Source: JALYNX01 sp044867525 | Lineage (GTDB): Bacteria; Actinomycetota; Acidimicrobiia; Spongiisociales; ZC4RG35 | Direction of reading: 5' to 3' | NCBI GenBank assembly: GCA_044867525.1 | Contig: JBIOVB010000029.1 | Span: forward strand, 1-12,663 | Length of the DNA: 12,663 nucleotides | In this document: one piece after another, positions 6,661 to 12,663 of the stretch | How positions within the stretch are numbered: the first letter of the stretch is position 1 | How the letters are laid out: every line of letters begins with the position of its first letter | Position numbers and translations under genes: made by a program | Notes under the pieces: model-generated | What the model saw: only the letters and a program-made list of their open reading frames with translations | What the model was told of the DNA's origin: nothing | Databases searched by the model: none

Positions 6661-6693
6661 AAGAAAAACCCGCATCCGATTGCCGGTGCGGGT
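6661..6693 (-). terminator. Intrinsic terminator in the cysteine synthase leader (attenuator)
   Basis: On the minus strand, ACCCGCA (6687-6693) pairs with TGCGGGT (6668-6674). An inner CCG/CGG pair (6684-6686 with 6676-6678) leaves a 5-base loop and one bulged A. TTTTCTTT follows at once. The stem of 10 pairs plus the T tract is a textbook rho-independent terminator. It lies between the polycysteine ORF and the cysteine synthase gene, so it would stop transcription before the operon it precedes. Confidence 0.83.
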
Positions 6694-6741
6694 CTGCTGT
6701 CCTGGACTAGGTCTTTTTTAGTGCATATCTACCCACACGGC
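6682..6741 (-). promoter_or_regulatory. Candidate antiterminator pairing
   Basis: The 11 bases from codon 18 to the stop of the leader ORF (minus strand GCCGTGTGGGT, 6731-6741) can pair with ACCCGCACCGGC (6682-6693), the 5' arm and loop of the terminator. That gives 11 pairs including one G-U, with a single bulged C. The pairing excludes the terminator stem. A ribosome sitting on the stop codon would cover the upstream strand. A ribosome waiting at Cys codons 13-14 would leave it just free. Complementarity is seen; the switching is inferred. Confidence 0.6.
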
Positions 6742-6794
6742 GCGGCCGCACGACAACAAGCGCAGACGCAGGTGCAGGTGGAAATGAATGTCAC
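6729..6794 (-). CDS. Polycysteine leader peptide (21 residues), attenuator of the cysteine synthase operon
   Basis: A GTG at 6792-6794 opens a 22-codon frame ending with TAG at 6729-6731. Cysteine occurs at positions 7, 9, 11, 13, 14 and 20, with the run reading TCTCVCACC. Half of these are TGT codons (13, 14 and 20), unexpected in so GC-rich a sequence. The -10 box TACCAT ends 8 bases before the GTG, so the message would be leaderless or have one or two extra bases, and no Shine-Dalgarno is present. Leaderless polycysteine ORFs are known in mycobacteria as cysteine-responsive attenuators of downstream sulfur genes. Here the downstream gene is a cysteine synthase and a terminator follows the ORF, so the same logic applies. 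The peptide itself is probably unimportant; ribosome speed over the Cys codons is the signal. It is not homology-tested. Confidence 0.82.
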   Translation of the reverse strand: MTFISTCTCVCACCRAAAPCG

Positions 6795-6802
6795 TGCGCA
6801 GG

Positions 6803-6830
6803 ATGGTACGCATTTCCGGCGTGTCGTCAA
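6803..6830 (-). promoter_or_regulatory. Promoter of the leader and cysteine synthase-tusA-DsrE2 operon
   Basis: The minus strand shows TTGACG (6825-6830), 16 bases, then TACCAT (6803-6808). The predicted start is around 6795-6796 or at the GTG of the leader ORF itself. The -35 box is good and the -10 fits the actinobacterial TANNNT pattern. The promoter lies within 60 bases downstream of the stop of the preceding gene, giving the sulfur operon its own start. Confidence 0.65.
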
Positions 6831-6839
6831 GACGACGCC
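6818..6839. promoter_or_regulatory. Palindrome over the -35 box, possible operator
   Basis: A perfect dyad GTCGTC-AA-GACGAC (6823-6836) is flanked by GGC (6818-6820) and GCC (6837-6839), with a 2-base offset on the left. It covers the -35 hexamer of the operon promoter, so a bound protein would block RNA polymerase. No T tract follows on either strand, so it is unlikely to be a terminator for the preceding gene. The binding protein is unknown. Confidence 0.4.
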
Positions 6840-6855
6840 CCCGATTTCTAGCGCT

Positions 6856-7659
6856 TCAGTTGCTGAACGTCACCGAGAACGCCGACGCCCAGCGGGAGAC
6901 CACCCGCCCGTAGTTCTCCCCCGCGGCGAGCATGTCACCCTCGGCCAATGCACTAACCGACTGCTGTACCAGGTCCACCGACTCGTCGAAAACCAGGTCC
7001 TGGGGGTCGAAGAGGTCGGAAACGCCTGCATAGTCCAGCTCGAGCATCGAGTCATCTGGGAACGCGGAGAGCCATTCGGCGAGCTGGCCCAGCTCCTCGG
7101 CGGGACCCTGAAACACCTGTAGCTCTTGAAGCACGCCGAGGGCACGGTCGACTCGCTCCCGCGCCGTTGGCAGGTCGACCCGGTAGCGGAGCCGGGGCCG
7201 GCCCTGGATCTCGTAGACCTCCCTGTCGTCGGCGACGAAGGCGGTGAACCAGCGCACCGGGACGTGCCAGGCCGCGGTCAAGACGTGTGACCGGTGCGAG
7301 GGATGGTCCTCGTGGTACCGGCGCAGCTCACGGTCTGCGGCCTGAGCCGCGTCCTCCGGGATCAGTCCCGCCCCCAATCCCCGGAAGGCATTGGCGAAGG
7401 CGACTGTCGACTCGAGGACCCGGAGCCGGAGATGGCGGGGGCAGACGAGCCGACGCCCATCCCATTCGACCTCCCAATCCGGCTCCCCGTCGCTCTCCGA
7501 GAGCAGGGCGTACCCACGAACGAAACCGGGCACCGGATCGTCGCCGGGGTCGGATTCCGGGGTGTACACCCGCATGAACGCGGTCTTGATCACCAGCGCA
7601 TGCTCCCACAGCTCCACCCCAAGGTGGCAGGGACCCCGTTTTCGGGTAAGGGGTATCAT
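6856..7659 (-). CDS. Conserved-looking hypothetical soluble protein
   Basis: I do not recognise this 267-residue protein. It has no signal peptide or membrane helix and is acidic overall. Composition is ordinary, with many Trp and Tyr residues. Recognisable stretches are HLGVELWEHALVIKTAFMRVY near the N-terminus, HVPVRWFTAFVADDREVYE in the middle and a mostly helical acidic C-terminal third ending SRWASAFSVTFSN. Codon use and GC match the neighbours, and its length argues for a real gene. I prefer the ATG at 7659 to the adjacent TTG at 7662; neither has a Shine-Dalgarno, so a short or absent leader is possible. It diverges from the leucine dehydrogenase gene with only 47 bases between the starts. 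It precedes the sulfur operon on the same strand but is separated from it by that operon's own promoter. Confidence 0.72.
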   Translation of the reverse strand: MIPLTRKRGPCHLGVELWEHALVIKTAFMRVYTPESDPGDDPVPGFVRGYALLSESDGEPDWEVEWDGRRLVCPRHLRLRVLESTVAFANAFRGLGAGLIPEDAAQAADRELRRYHEDHPSHRSHVLTAAWHVPVRWFTAFVADDREVYEIQGRPRLRYRVDLPTARERVDRALGVLQELQVFQGPAEELGQLAEWLSAFPDDSMLELDYAGVSDLFDPQDLVFDESVDLVQQSVSALAEGDMLAAGENYGRVVSRWASAFSVTFSN

Positions 7660-7680
7660 CAAACAAGCGGGGATGACCCC
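7650..7680. promoter_or_regulatory. Hairpin/dyad in the divergent region before leucine dehydrogenase
   Basis: GGGGT-AT-CATC (7650-7660) is complementary to GATGACCCC (7672-7680), giving 9 pairs with a 2-base bulge and an 11-base loop. The dyad overlaps TATCAT (7654-7659), a possible -10 for the plus-strand genes, and the start codon of the minus-strand gene. It could be an operator serving both directions or a 5' leader hairpin. There is no T tract. Confidence 0.35.
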
Positions 7681-7706
7681 ACCGGGTTGATAAAGGAGGA
7701 CGGAGC

Positions 7707-8789
7707 TTGGTGGTGTTCGACGAGGTCGCCCGAGAGGGCCACGAACAGATCCTCTACGGGTACGACAAGGTCTCGGGCCTGCGAACCATCATCGCGATCC
7801 ACAGCACGGCCTTGGGTCCCGCCCTCGGTGGGACCCGTTTTTTCCCCTATCAAACCGAGGAAGAGGCGTTCACAGACGTGCTGCGTCTCTCCAGGGGAAT
7901 GACCTACAAGGCGGCGGCCGCCGGGCTCGATCTCGGCGGGGGCAAAGCCGTGATCATCGGCGATCCCCGAACCGCCAAATCCGAGCGCCTGCTTCGCGCC
8001 TACGGACGCATCGTCGACAGCCTTCGGGGTCGCTACATCACCGCCGAGGACGTCGGCACCACCGCACCCGATATGGACATCGTGCGCCGTGAGACGAGGT
8101 GGGCCTTCGGCAACAGCGCCTACGAGGGCGGATCGGGTGACCCGTCGCCGATGACCGCACGTGGCCTCTTCGCTGCCGCCCGGGCCGTGGCCCAATTCCT
8201 GTGGAACGATTCCGACCTTGCGGGGCGTCGATTCGCCGTCCAGGGGGTGGGCAAAGTGGGCTCGGTGCTGGTGCAGTACCTGGTCGAGGCCCGCGCCGAG
8301 GTGATCGTCTCCGATGTCTACGAGCCGGCACTGGCCGCGGTTGTCGAGACCTATGGGGTGAAGACGGTGGACCCCGAGGACATCCACACTGTCGACTGCG
8401 ACATCTACTCGCCATGTTCGATGGGGGCCGGCCTCAACCCGACCAGCATCCCCCGCCTCAACTGCCAGGCCGTGGTGGGGAGTGCGAACAACCAATTGGC
8501 GAACGAGTCGGATGCGGGCCTGTTGGAGGAGAGGGGGATCCTGTACGCCCCCGACTTCGTGGTCAATGCCGGCGGCCTGATCAATGTCTACGACGAATTG
8601 CTCGGATACAACAAGCTGCGGGCGGTGCACCGTGTCGACGCCATCTTCGACGCCACGCTGGGCATCCTGGAAAGGGCCAGGGGTGACGGCGTGAACCCCA
8701 ACACGGCAGCGGTCGAGGTCGCGGAGAAGCGGATCAAGGAGATCGGTGACCTGCGACGCTTCCGACGCGGCGGGGACGACTGGAATTGA
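7707..8789 (+). CDS. Leucine/valine dehydrogenase (Glu/Leu/Phe/Val dehydrogenase family)
   Basis: The 360-residue enzyme should oxidatively deaminate branched-chain amino acids with NAD+, giving 2-oxo acids and ammonia. The N-terminal domain has GPALGGTRF, the substrate lysine K68 (GMTYKAAAAG) and the catalytic K80 in LDLGGGKAVI. These are the same positions as in Bacillus-type leucine dehydrogenases. Further marks are TAEDVGTT and SGDPSPMTARG. The Rossmann domain carries GVGKVG (180-185), and VGSANNQL and NAGGLINV follow. Length is typical for the family. The TTG at 7707 is chosen because an ideal AGGAGG stands 7 bases upstream; GTG at 7710 or 7713 is possible. The TGA stop overlaps the TTG start of the next gene, the E1 of the following catabolic step. 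Preference for Leu, Val or even Phe cannot be fixed by eye. Confidence 0.92.
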   Translation: MVVFDEVAREGHEQILYGYDKVSGLRTIIAIHSTALGPALGGTRFFPYQTEEEAFTDVLRLSRGMTYKAAAAGLDLGGGKAVIIGDPRTAKSERLLRAYGRIVDSLRGRYITAEDVGTTAPDMDIVRRETRWAFGNSAYEGGSGDPSPMTARGLFAAARAVAQFLWNDSDLAGRRFAVQGVGKVGSVLVQYLVEARAEVIVSDVYEPALAAVVETYGVKTVDPEDIHTVDCDIYSPCSMGAGLNPTSIPRLNCQAVVGSANNQLANESDAGLLEERGILYAPDFVVNAGGLINVYDELLGYNKLRAVHRVDAIFDATLGILERARGDGVNPNTAAVEVAEKRIKEIGDLRRFRRGGDDWN

Positions 8790-10837
8790 CAGTGGACGAG
8801 CCGATCCCGGTACCCCCATCCGATCTCAACCTCAGTCATCTCGACCTGGGGCTCACCGACGAGCAGGTGGTCGAGATGTACCGGCTGATGTTGACGGCCC
8901 GACGCATCGACGACCGCCTGTTCGCCCTCCAGAGACAGGGGCGAGCCCCGTTCGTCGTGGGGTCCTCGGGTCACGAGGCGGTCCAGGTGGCCTCGGCGTT
9001 CGCCCTGGACAGGGGGAAGGATTGGGTCCTTCCCTACTACCGGGACATGGGCGTGGGGCTGGCCTGGGGTTTCCAGCCCGAGGAGATCTTCCTCGGGGTC
9101 TTCGCCAAGAAGACCGACCCGATGTCAGGTGGTCGCCAGCTACCGGGGCATTGGTCTTCGCCGGAGCTGAGAGTGCTCAGTCAGTCCTCGGTGATCGGCA
9201 CCCAATACCTCCACGCGGTGGGCATCGCCCACGGCTTGAAGATCCGCGGCGAGGACTCGGTGGTAGCGGTGTATGGCGGAGAAGGTTCGACTTCGGAAGG
9301 GGATTGGCACGAGGCGATGAACTGGGCCGGGATCCACAAGCTCCCGGTGATCTTCGTCATCGAGAACAACGGGTATGCGATCTCCGTCCCCCAGCAGGAG
9401 GAGGTCGCCGGAAGCCTGGCAGCCCGCGCCGCCGGCTACGGGTTTCCCGGTGTGGAAGTCGACGGGAACCGGACCCTTCGGGTCTACCGGGCGATGAAGG
9501 AAGCGGTGGCCAGGGCCAGAGCCGGGGAGGGCCCGACCCTCATCGAGGCCGAGACCTACCGGTACTACGCCCACACCTCGGACGACAACGACACGCTGTA
9601 CCGGAGCCGGGAAGAGGTGGAAACCTGGCGCAAGCGGGACCCGGTGGCCCGCATCCGCCAGTACCTGATCGAGAAGCGCCTGCTCAGCGAGGCCGAGGAG
9701 GCGGCGATCGACCAGGAGGTGGTGGAGGTCCTGGCCCGCGCCGTGGAGAGCGCCGAGTCGGCACCCGACCCCGACGAACCCATCTCCCGTGTGTATGCCC
9801 GGGTCATCGAGCCGGGGCCGGCGGCAACCGAGCCCGAGCCCGAGATCACCGGAGAGTCGGTCAACCTGATCACGGCGATCAATCGGGCGTTGCACGAGGT
9901 GCTGGAGGCCAACGACGACACTGTGGTCTTTGGCCAGGACGTGGCCAGGCGCAAGGGCGGGGTGTTCAAGGCAACCATGGACCTGACCGAGCGTTTCGGA
10001 GCCGACCGCTGCTTCAACACACCAATTGCCGAGTCTTCGATCATCGGTGCCGCCATCGGGATGTCTGCCACCGGGTTCAAGGTGATCCCCGAGATCCAGT
10101 TCGCCGACTACATCCATCCCGCGTTCGACCAGATCGTCTCGGAGGCGGCCCGGATCAGCTTCCGCTCCGACGGTCGCTGGAACGTGCCCATCGTCATCCG
10201 GGCCCCCTATGGAGCTGGGATTCACGGGGCGCTCTATCACTCGCAGTCGATCGAAGCCTTCTATGCCCATGTCCCCGGGCTCAAGGTGGTGATCCCATCG
10301 ACACCGGCCGATGTCAAGGGCCTCCTCTTCAGCGCCGTGGAGGACCCCGACCCGGTTCTCTACCTCGAGCCGAAGAAGCTGTATCGCCTGGCCAAAGGCC
10401 CCTATCCCGCCGGAGAGCACAGGGTGCCACTGGGACGGGCTGCGATCACCCACCCCGGGGAGGATCTCACCATCATCACCTACGGCGCGATGGCCCATTT
10501 CACGTTGGAGGCGGTCCCCCTGCTCGAGGAGCTCGACATCAGCCCCGAGGTGATCGACCTGCGCAGTATCAAACCCCTGGACTGGCCGACCATCGAGGAG
10601 TCGGTGAAGAAGACCTCCCGGGCCCTGGTGGTCTACGAGGACGTGGAGTTCGGTGGATTCGGCGCGGAAGTCGCAGCACAGATCGCGGACAAGGCCTTCG
10701 AGTGGCTCGACGCCCCGGTGCGCCGCTACGCCCTGCCCGACGTCCCCACCATGCCCTATGCCGGGTCGCTGGAGAACCAGCTGTACCCCACCACGGAGGA
10801 AATCGTCCGCCACGCCCAGGAGCTGGCCAAGTACTGA
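8786..10837 (+). CDS. Branched-chain 2-oxo acid dehydrogenase E1, fused alpha and beta subunits
   Basis: One 683-residue chain contains both halves of an alpha2beta2-type thiamine-diphosphate E1. The alpha part (about 25-340) has GSSGHEAVQVASAFAL, YYRDMG and the ThDP/Mg site GGEGSTSEGDWHEAMNWA...ENNGYAIS. That site runs from G165 to N194-N195, with Glu in place of the usual Asp of GDG. It also has the loop YAHTSDDNDTLYRS. A Pro/Glu-rich linker (about 343-357) leads to the beta part (358-683). This has FGQDVARRKGGVFKAT, NTPIAESSIIGAAIG with the ThDP-activating E416, PEIQFADYIHPAFDQI and LRSIKPLDW. The enzyme would decarboxylate the 2-oxo acids made by the upstream dehydrogenase and acylate a lipoyl E2. 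No E2 or E3 gene lies within the window. The TTG start at 8786 overlaps the previous stop by 4 bases (TTGA); GTG 8792 is an alternative. Pyruvate specificity is less likely given the neighbour. Confidence 0.92.
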   Translation: MTVDEPIPVPPSDLNLSHLDLGLTDEQVVEMYRLMLTARRIDDRLFALQRQGRAPFVVGSSGHEAVQVASAFALDRGKDWVLPYYRDMGVGLAWGFQPEEIFLGVFAKKTDPMSGGRQLPGHWSSPELRVLSQSSVIGTQYLHAVGIAHGLKIRGEDSVVAVYGGEGSTSEGDWHEAMNWAGIHKLPVIFVIENNGYAISVPQQEEVAGSLAARAAGYGFPGVEVDGNRTLRVYRAMKEAVARARAGEGPTLIEAETYRYYAHTSDDNDTLYRSREEVETWRKRDPVARIRQYLIEKRLLSEAEEAAIDQEVVEVLARAVESAESAPDPDEPISRVYARVIEPGPAATEPEPEITGESVNLITAINRALHEVLEANDDTVVFGQDVARRKGGVFKATMDLTERFGADRCFNTPIAESSIIGAAIGMSATGFKVIPEIQFADYIHPAFDQIVSEAARISFRSDGRWNVPIVIRAPYGAGIHGALYHSQSIEAFYAHVPGLKVVIPSTPADVKGLLFSAVEDPDPVLYLEPKKLYRLAKGPYPAGEHRVPLGRAAITHPGEDLTIITYGAMAHFTLEAVPLLEELDISPEVIDLRSIKPLDWPTIEESVKKTSRALVVYEDVEFGGFGAEVAAQIADKAFEWLDAPVRRYALPDVPTMPYAGSLENQLYPTTEEIVRHAQELAKY

Positions 10838-10884
10838 CTCGGTCACCCACCGAAGCCTGACCGCCCGCCTCCACCCCGCGTCCA

Positions 10885-10943
10885 CCCCGCTTTTGTCGCG
10901 CCGTTGTCGACCCATAGGTCGACAACAGCGCGAGAAAACGGGG
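10885..10943. repeat. Large intergenic palindrome
   Basis: Nested arms pair almost throughout. GTTGTCGACC (10903-10912) pairs with GGTCGACAAC (10917-10926) around a CATA loop. TCGCGC (10896-10901) pairs with GCGCGA (10928-10933), TTTT (10891-10894) with AAAA (10935-10938), and CCCCG (10885-10889) with CGGGG (10939-10943). Single mismatches or bulges fall between the blocks. That makes about 25 base pairs. Neither strand has a T tract after the stem, so it is not a standard intrinsic terminator, although it sits between the E1 gene and argS. It may be a dispersed palindromic element or a strong transcript-end hairpin. A tandem TCCACCCCGC (10870-10879 and 10881-10890) overlaps its left edge. 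Confidence 0.75.
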
Positions 10944-10964
10944 GTCCTAACCTTCGCAACCCAC

Positions 10965-12663
10965 ATGTCGCTGCTCAGCCATCTCTCCGAACTGGCCGGC
11001 TCCGCCTTCGCCGAGCTCGGCCTGCCTGCTGACCTCGGTGAAGTGGTCCCCTCCCAGCGTCCGGAGCTCTCCCAGTTCCAGTGCAACGGGGCGATGGCCG
11101 CGGCCCGGGCCTCCGACCTGGCGCCGCTGGAGATCGCCCAACAAGTGGTGGCGATCCTGGGGCGGCACGAGGAGATCGTCGGCGCCGCTGTCGCCGGACC
11201 CGGATTCATCAATTTCGACGTGACCGGTGTGACCATCTCCCGCTTCGCCTCCGAGGCCGCCGCTGACCCCCACCTCGGCTACCCGGTCACCGAACAACCC
11301 AAGCAGGTGATCGTGGACTACGGCGGGCCCAACGTGGCCAAGGCGATGCATGTCGGTCATCTCCGAGCCACGATCATCGGGGACTCGATTGCCCGGCTCT
11401 TCACATTCGCCGGAGACAGGGTGACCCGGGATCCCCATTTCGGTGATTGGGGGTTCCAAATGGGCCTGCTGATCGCGGCCATCGCCGAGGAGCAACCCGA
11501 CCTCCCCTACTTCGACGGAGATGTCGACGATCTCCCCGAGACCGGCCCGGTCACCCTCGACGACCTGCAACGCATATACCCCCAGGCCGCAGCGCGAGCC
11601 CGATCCGACGACGATTTCGCGGACGTCGCCCGTGAGGCGACGGTGCGCCTGCAACAGGGCGACCCCGGGTATCTGGCGCTGTGGCGTCATATGAAGGCGG
11701 TTTCGGAAGAGTCCCAGCGCGAGGACTTCGCCGCTCTCGGGGTGGAGTTCGACCTCTGGTACGGGGAGTCGGATGTTCACCACCGTTTGGGACCGCTCAC
11801 CGCAGCGCTGCGTGATTCCGGCGTCGCCGAGGAGTCCCAGGGTGCGCTGGTGGTACGGGTCAATCGCGAGGATGACAACCGGGATCTGCCCCCGCTCATC
11901 CTGGAGACCCAGGTGGGCGGGTTCCTCTACAGCACCACCGACCTGGCAACGATTGCGATGAGGATCGAGGAGCTCGAGGCCGATCTCCTGCTCTACGTGG
12001 TGGACAAGCGGCAGGCCGACCACTTCGTCCAGTTGTTCCGAGCCGCCGAGTTGGCCGGGATCGTCCCTACCGGAACCCGACTCGAGCACATCTGGTTCGG
12101 GACCATGAATGGGCCGGACGGGAAGCCGTTCAAGACCAGAGAAGGCGGTGTGGTCCGGCTCGGTGACGTGATCCAGATGCTCACCGACGCCGCCCGGCGC
12201 CGACTCGACGAGGCCCACCTCGCAGAGGACTATCCGCCCGCGGAGCGGGACCGGATCGCGGCGATGGTCGGGGTTGCCGCGCTCAAGTTCGGGGACCTGA
12301 TCAACAACCGGGCCTCCGACTACGTGTTCGACCTGGAACGTTTCAGCTCGTTCGAGGGAAAGACCGGCCCTTACCTGCAGTACGCATCGGTGCGGATCAA
12401 GTCCATCCTGCGCCGGGCCGAGGAGGCGAGCATCTCGGCGGGCACCATGGCCCCGCCGGGCGTCGACGTCGAGCGCGATCTGGTCCTGGACCTGCTTCGC
12501 CTTCCCGAAGTTGTCCAGCGGGCGATCGACCTCCGCGCCCCCAACCACATCGCCGAGTTCGCCTACGGGGTCGCCACACGGTTCAACCGGTTCTATGACA
12601 CCTGTCACATCCTCTCCGAGCCCGACCCGTTGCGGCAGGCGTCGTGGCTGGCCCTGTCGACGT
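10965..12663 (+). CDS. argS: Arginyl-tRNA synthetase, N-terminal 566 residues (truncated by window end)
   Basis: The open frame starts with ATG at 10965 and has no stop before the window ends. ArgRS charges tRNA-Arg with arginine. The N-terminal tRNA-binding (Arg_tRNA_synt_N-like) domain covers about residues 5-90 and contains SQFQCNGAMAAA and GPGFINF. The class I catalytic core opens with VDYGGPNVAKAMHVGHLRATIIGDS. Its HIGH motif is H129-V-G-H132. The second motif is the degenerate GKPFKTREGG, with K390 in the KMSK position, as is normal for ArgRS. LKFGDLINNRASDYVFDLERF and EGKTGPYLQYASVR follow, then the start of the DALR anticodon-binding domain. No Shine-Dalgarno is seen. TAACCT at 10948-10953 could be a -10 giving a very short or no leader. 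No upstream in-frame start lies nearby. It is a housekeeping gene, probably unrelated to the preceding catabolic pair. Confidence 0.97.
   Translation, partial: MSLLSHLSELAGSAFAELGLPADLGEVVPSQRPELSQFQCNGAMAAARASDLAPLEIAQQVVAILGRHEEIVGAAVAGPGFINFDVTGVTISRFASEAAADPHLGYPVTEQPKQVIVDYGGPNVAKAMHVGHLRATIIGDSIARLFTFAGDRVTRDPHFGDWGFQMGLLIAAIAEEQPDLPYFDGDVDDLPETGPVTLDDLQRIYPQAAARARSDDDFADVAREATVRLQQGDPGYLALWRHMKAVSEESQREDFAALGVEFDLWYGESDVHHRLGPLTAALRDSGVAEESQGALVVRVNREDDNRDLPPLILETQVGGFLYSTTDLATIAMRIEELEADLLLYVVDKRQADHFVQLFRAAELAGIVPTGTRLEHIWFGTMNGPDGKPFKTREGGVVRLGDVIQMLTDAARRRLDEAHLAEDYPPAERDRIAAMVGVAALKFGDLINNRASDYVFDLERFSSFEGKTGPYLQYASVRIKSILRRAEEASISAGTMAPPGVDVERDLVLDLLRLPEVVQRAIDLRAPNHIAEFAYGVATRFNRFYDTCHILSEPDPLRQASWLALST

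Noticed and set aside
6637..6796. SAM (S-box), T-box or other riboswitch in the cysteine synthase leader.
   Set aside because: The leader is short, and I see neither S-box conserved core nor a T-box sequence. The single terminator plus Cys-rich frame explains the region.
6715..6810. A 31-codon ATG frame overlapping the polycysteine ORF in another phase, with one Cys, also ending before the terminator.
   Set aside because: Its ATG (6808-6810) overlaps the -10 hexamer and lies upstream of the predicted transcription start, and it has no clear ribosome site. The Cys-rich frame fits the downstream gene far better.
7673..7690. A five-codon frame (ATG to TGA) directly before the leucine dehydrogenase ribosome site.
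   Set aside because: It is too short to judge, has no regulatory codon pattern and no ribosome site of its own.
8746..10860. A very long open frame overlapping the fused E1 gene in another phase.
   Set aside because: It is rich in Arg, Gly and Pro and has no motif, as expected of a GC-rich shadow. The other frame has full ThDP enzyme motifs.
10885..10943. Reading the large palindrome as a standard rho-independent terminator of the E1 operon.
   Set aside because: No T tract follows the stem on either strand, so it is listed as a palindromic repeat.
9140..11236. A long minus-strand open frame across the E1 gene and the start of argS.
   Set aside because: It is antisense to two genes with clear family motifs and crosses their intergenic palindrome; this is a codon-bias artefact of high GC.
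10947..12608. A long minus-strand open frame opposite argS.
   Set aside because: It lies wholly antisense to arginyl-tRNA synthetase and has no recognisable domain.
1..12663. CRISPR array, insertion sequence, tRNA or defence island.
   Set aside because: No spaced direct repeats, transposase motifs, tRNA cloverleaf or nuclease genes were seen; gene content is metabolic and regulatory.

Overview
The window is a compact, high-GC, gene-dense stretch that looks like chromosome of an actinobacterium (Actinomycetota), possibly a deep-branching or uncultured one. This placement is inferred from composition, TANNNT-type -10 boxes placed for leaderless starts, TTG/GTG starts, and 4- or 8-base overlaps between neighbouring genes. 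I see no insertion sequence, phage gene, tRNA, rRNA or CRISPR array.

Layout. (1) 1-422 is the 3' end of a MetX-type homoserine O-acetyltransferase gene. It runs into a convergent minus-strand pair (419-2306) encoding a secreted beta-propeller-like lipoprotein and an integral membrane protein. (2) 2384-4144 is a membrane sensor histidine kinase with no response regulator beside it. (3) 4151-4845 holds an HxlR-family regulator. Diverging from it is a 40-codon small gene, and a strong imperfect inverted repeat lies between them. (4) 4850-6840 is a minus-strand sulfur operon: leader, cysteine synthase, TusA, then a DsrE2-like protein. (5) 6856-7659 is an unrecognised minus-strand gene. (6) 7707-10837 is a plus-strand branched-chain amino acid catabolic pair: leucine/valine dehydrogenase, then a branched-chain 2-oxo acid dehydrogenase E1 whose alpha and beta subunits are fused. 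(7) A large palindrome at 10885-10943 precedes argS, which runs off the right edge.

The most interesting system is the leader of the cysteine synthase operon. A promoter with TTGACG and TACCAT boxes fires 1-2 bases before, or at, a GTG that opens a 21-residue ORF. Six of its residues are cysteine, five of them within eight codons. An intrinsic terminator follows, and the last codons of the ORF are complementary to the terminator's 5' arm. This is the layout of a cysteine-sensing ribosome-mediated attenuator. If ribosomes stall on the Cys codons, the arm is captured and transcription proceeds. If they reach the stop codon, the capturing segment is covered and the terminator forms. The controlled genes would supply cysteine and handle persulfide sulfur.

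All functions are read from protein motifs and base pairing by eye. No database search or folding program was run.
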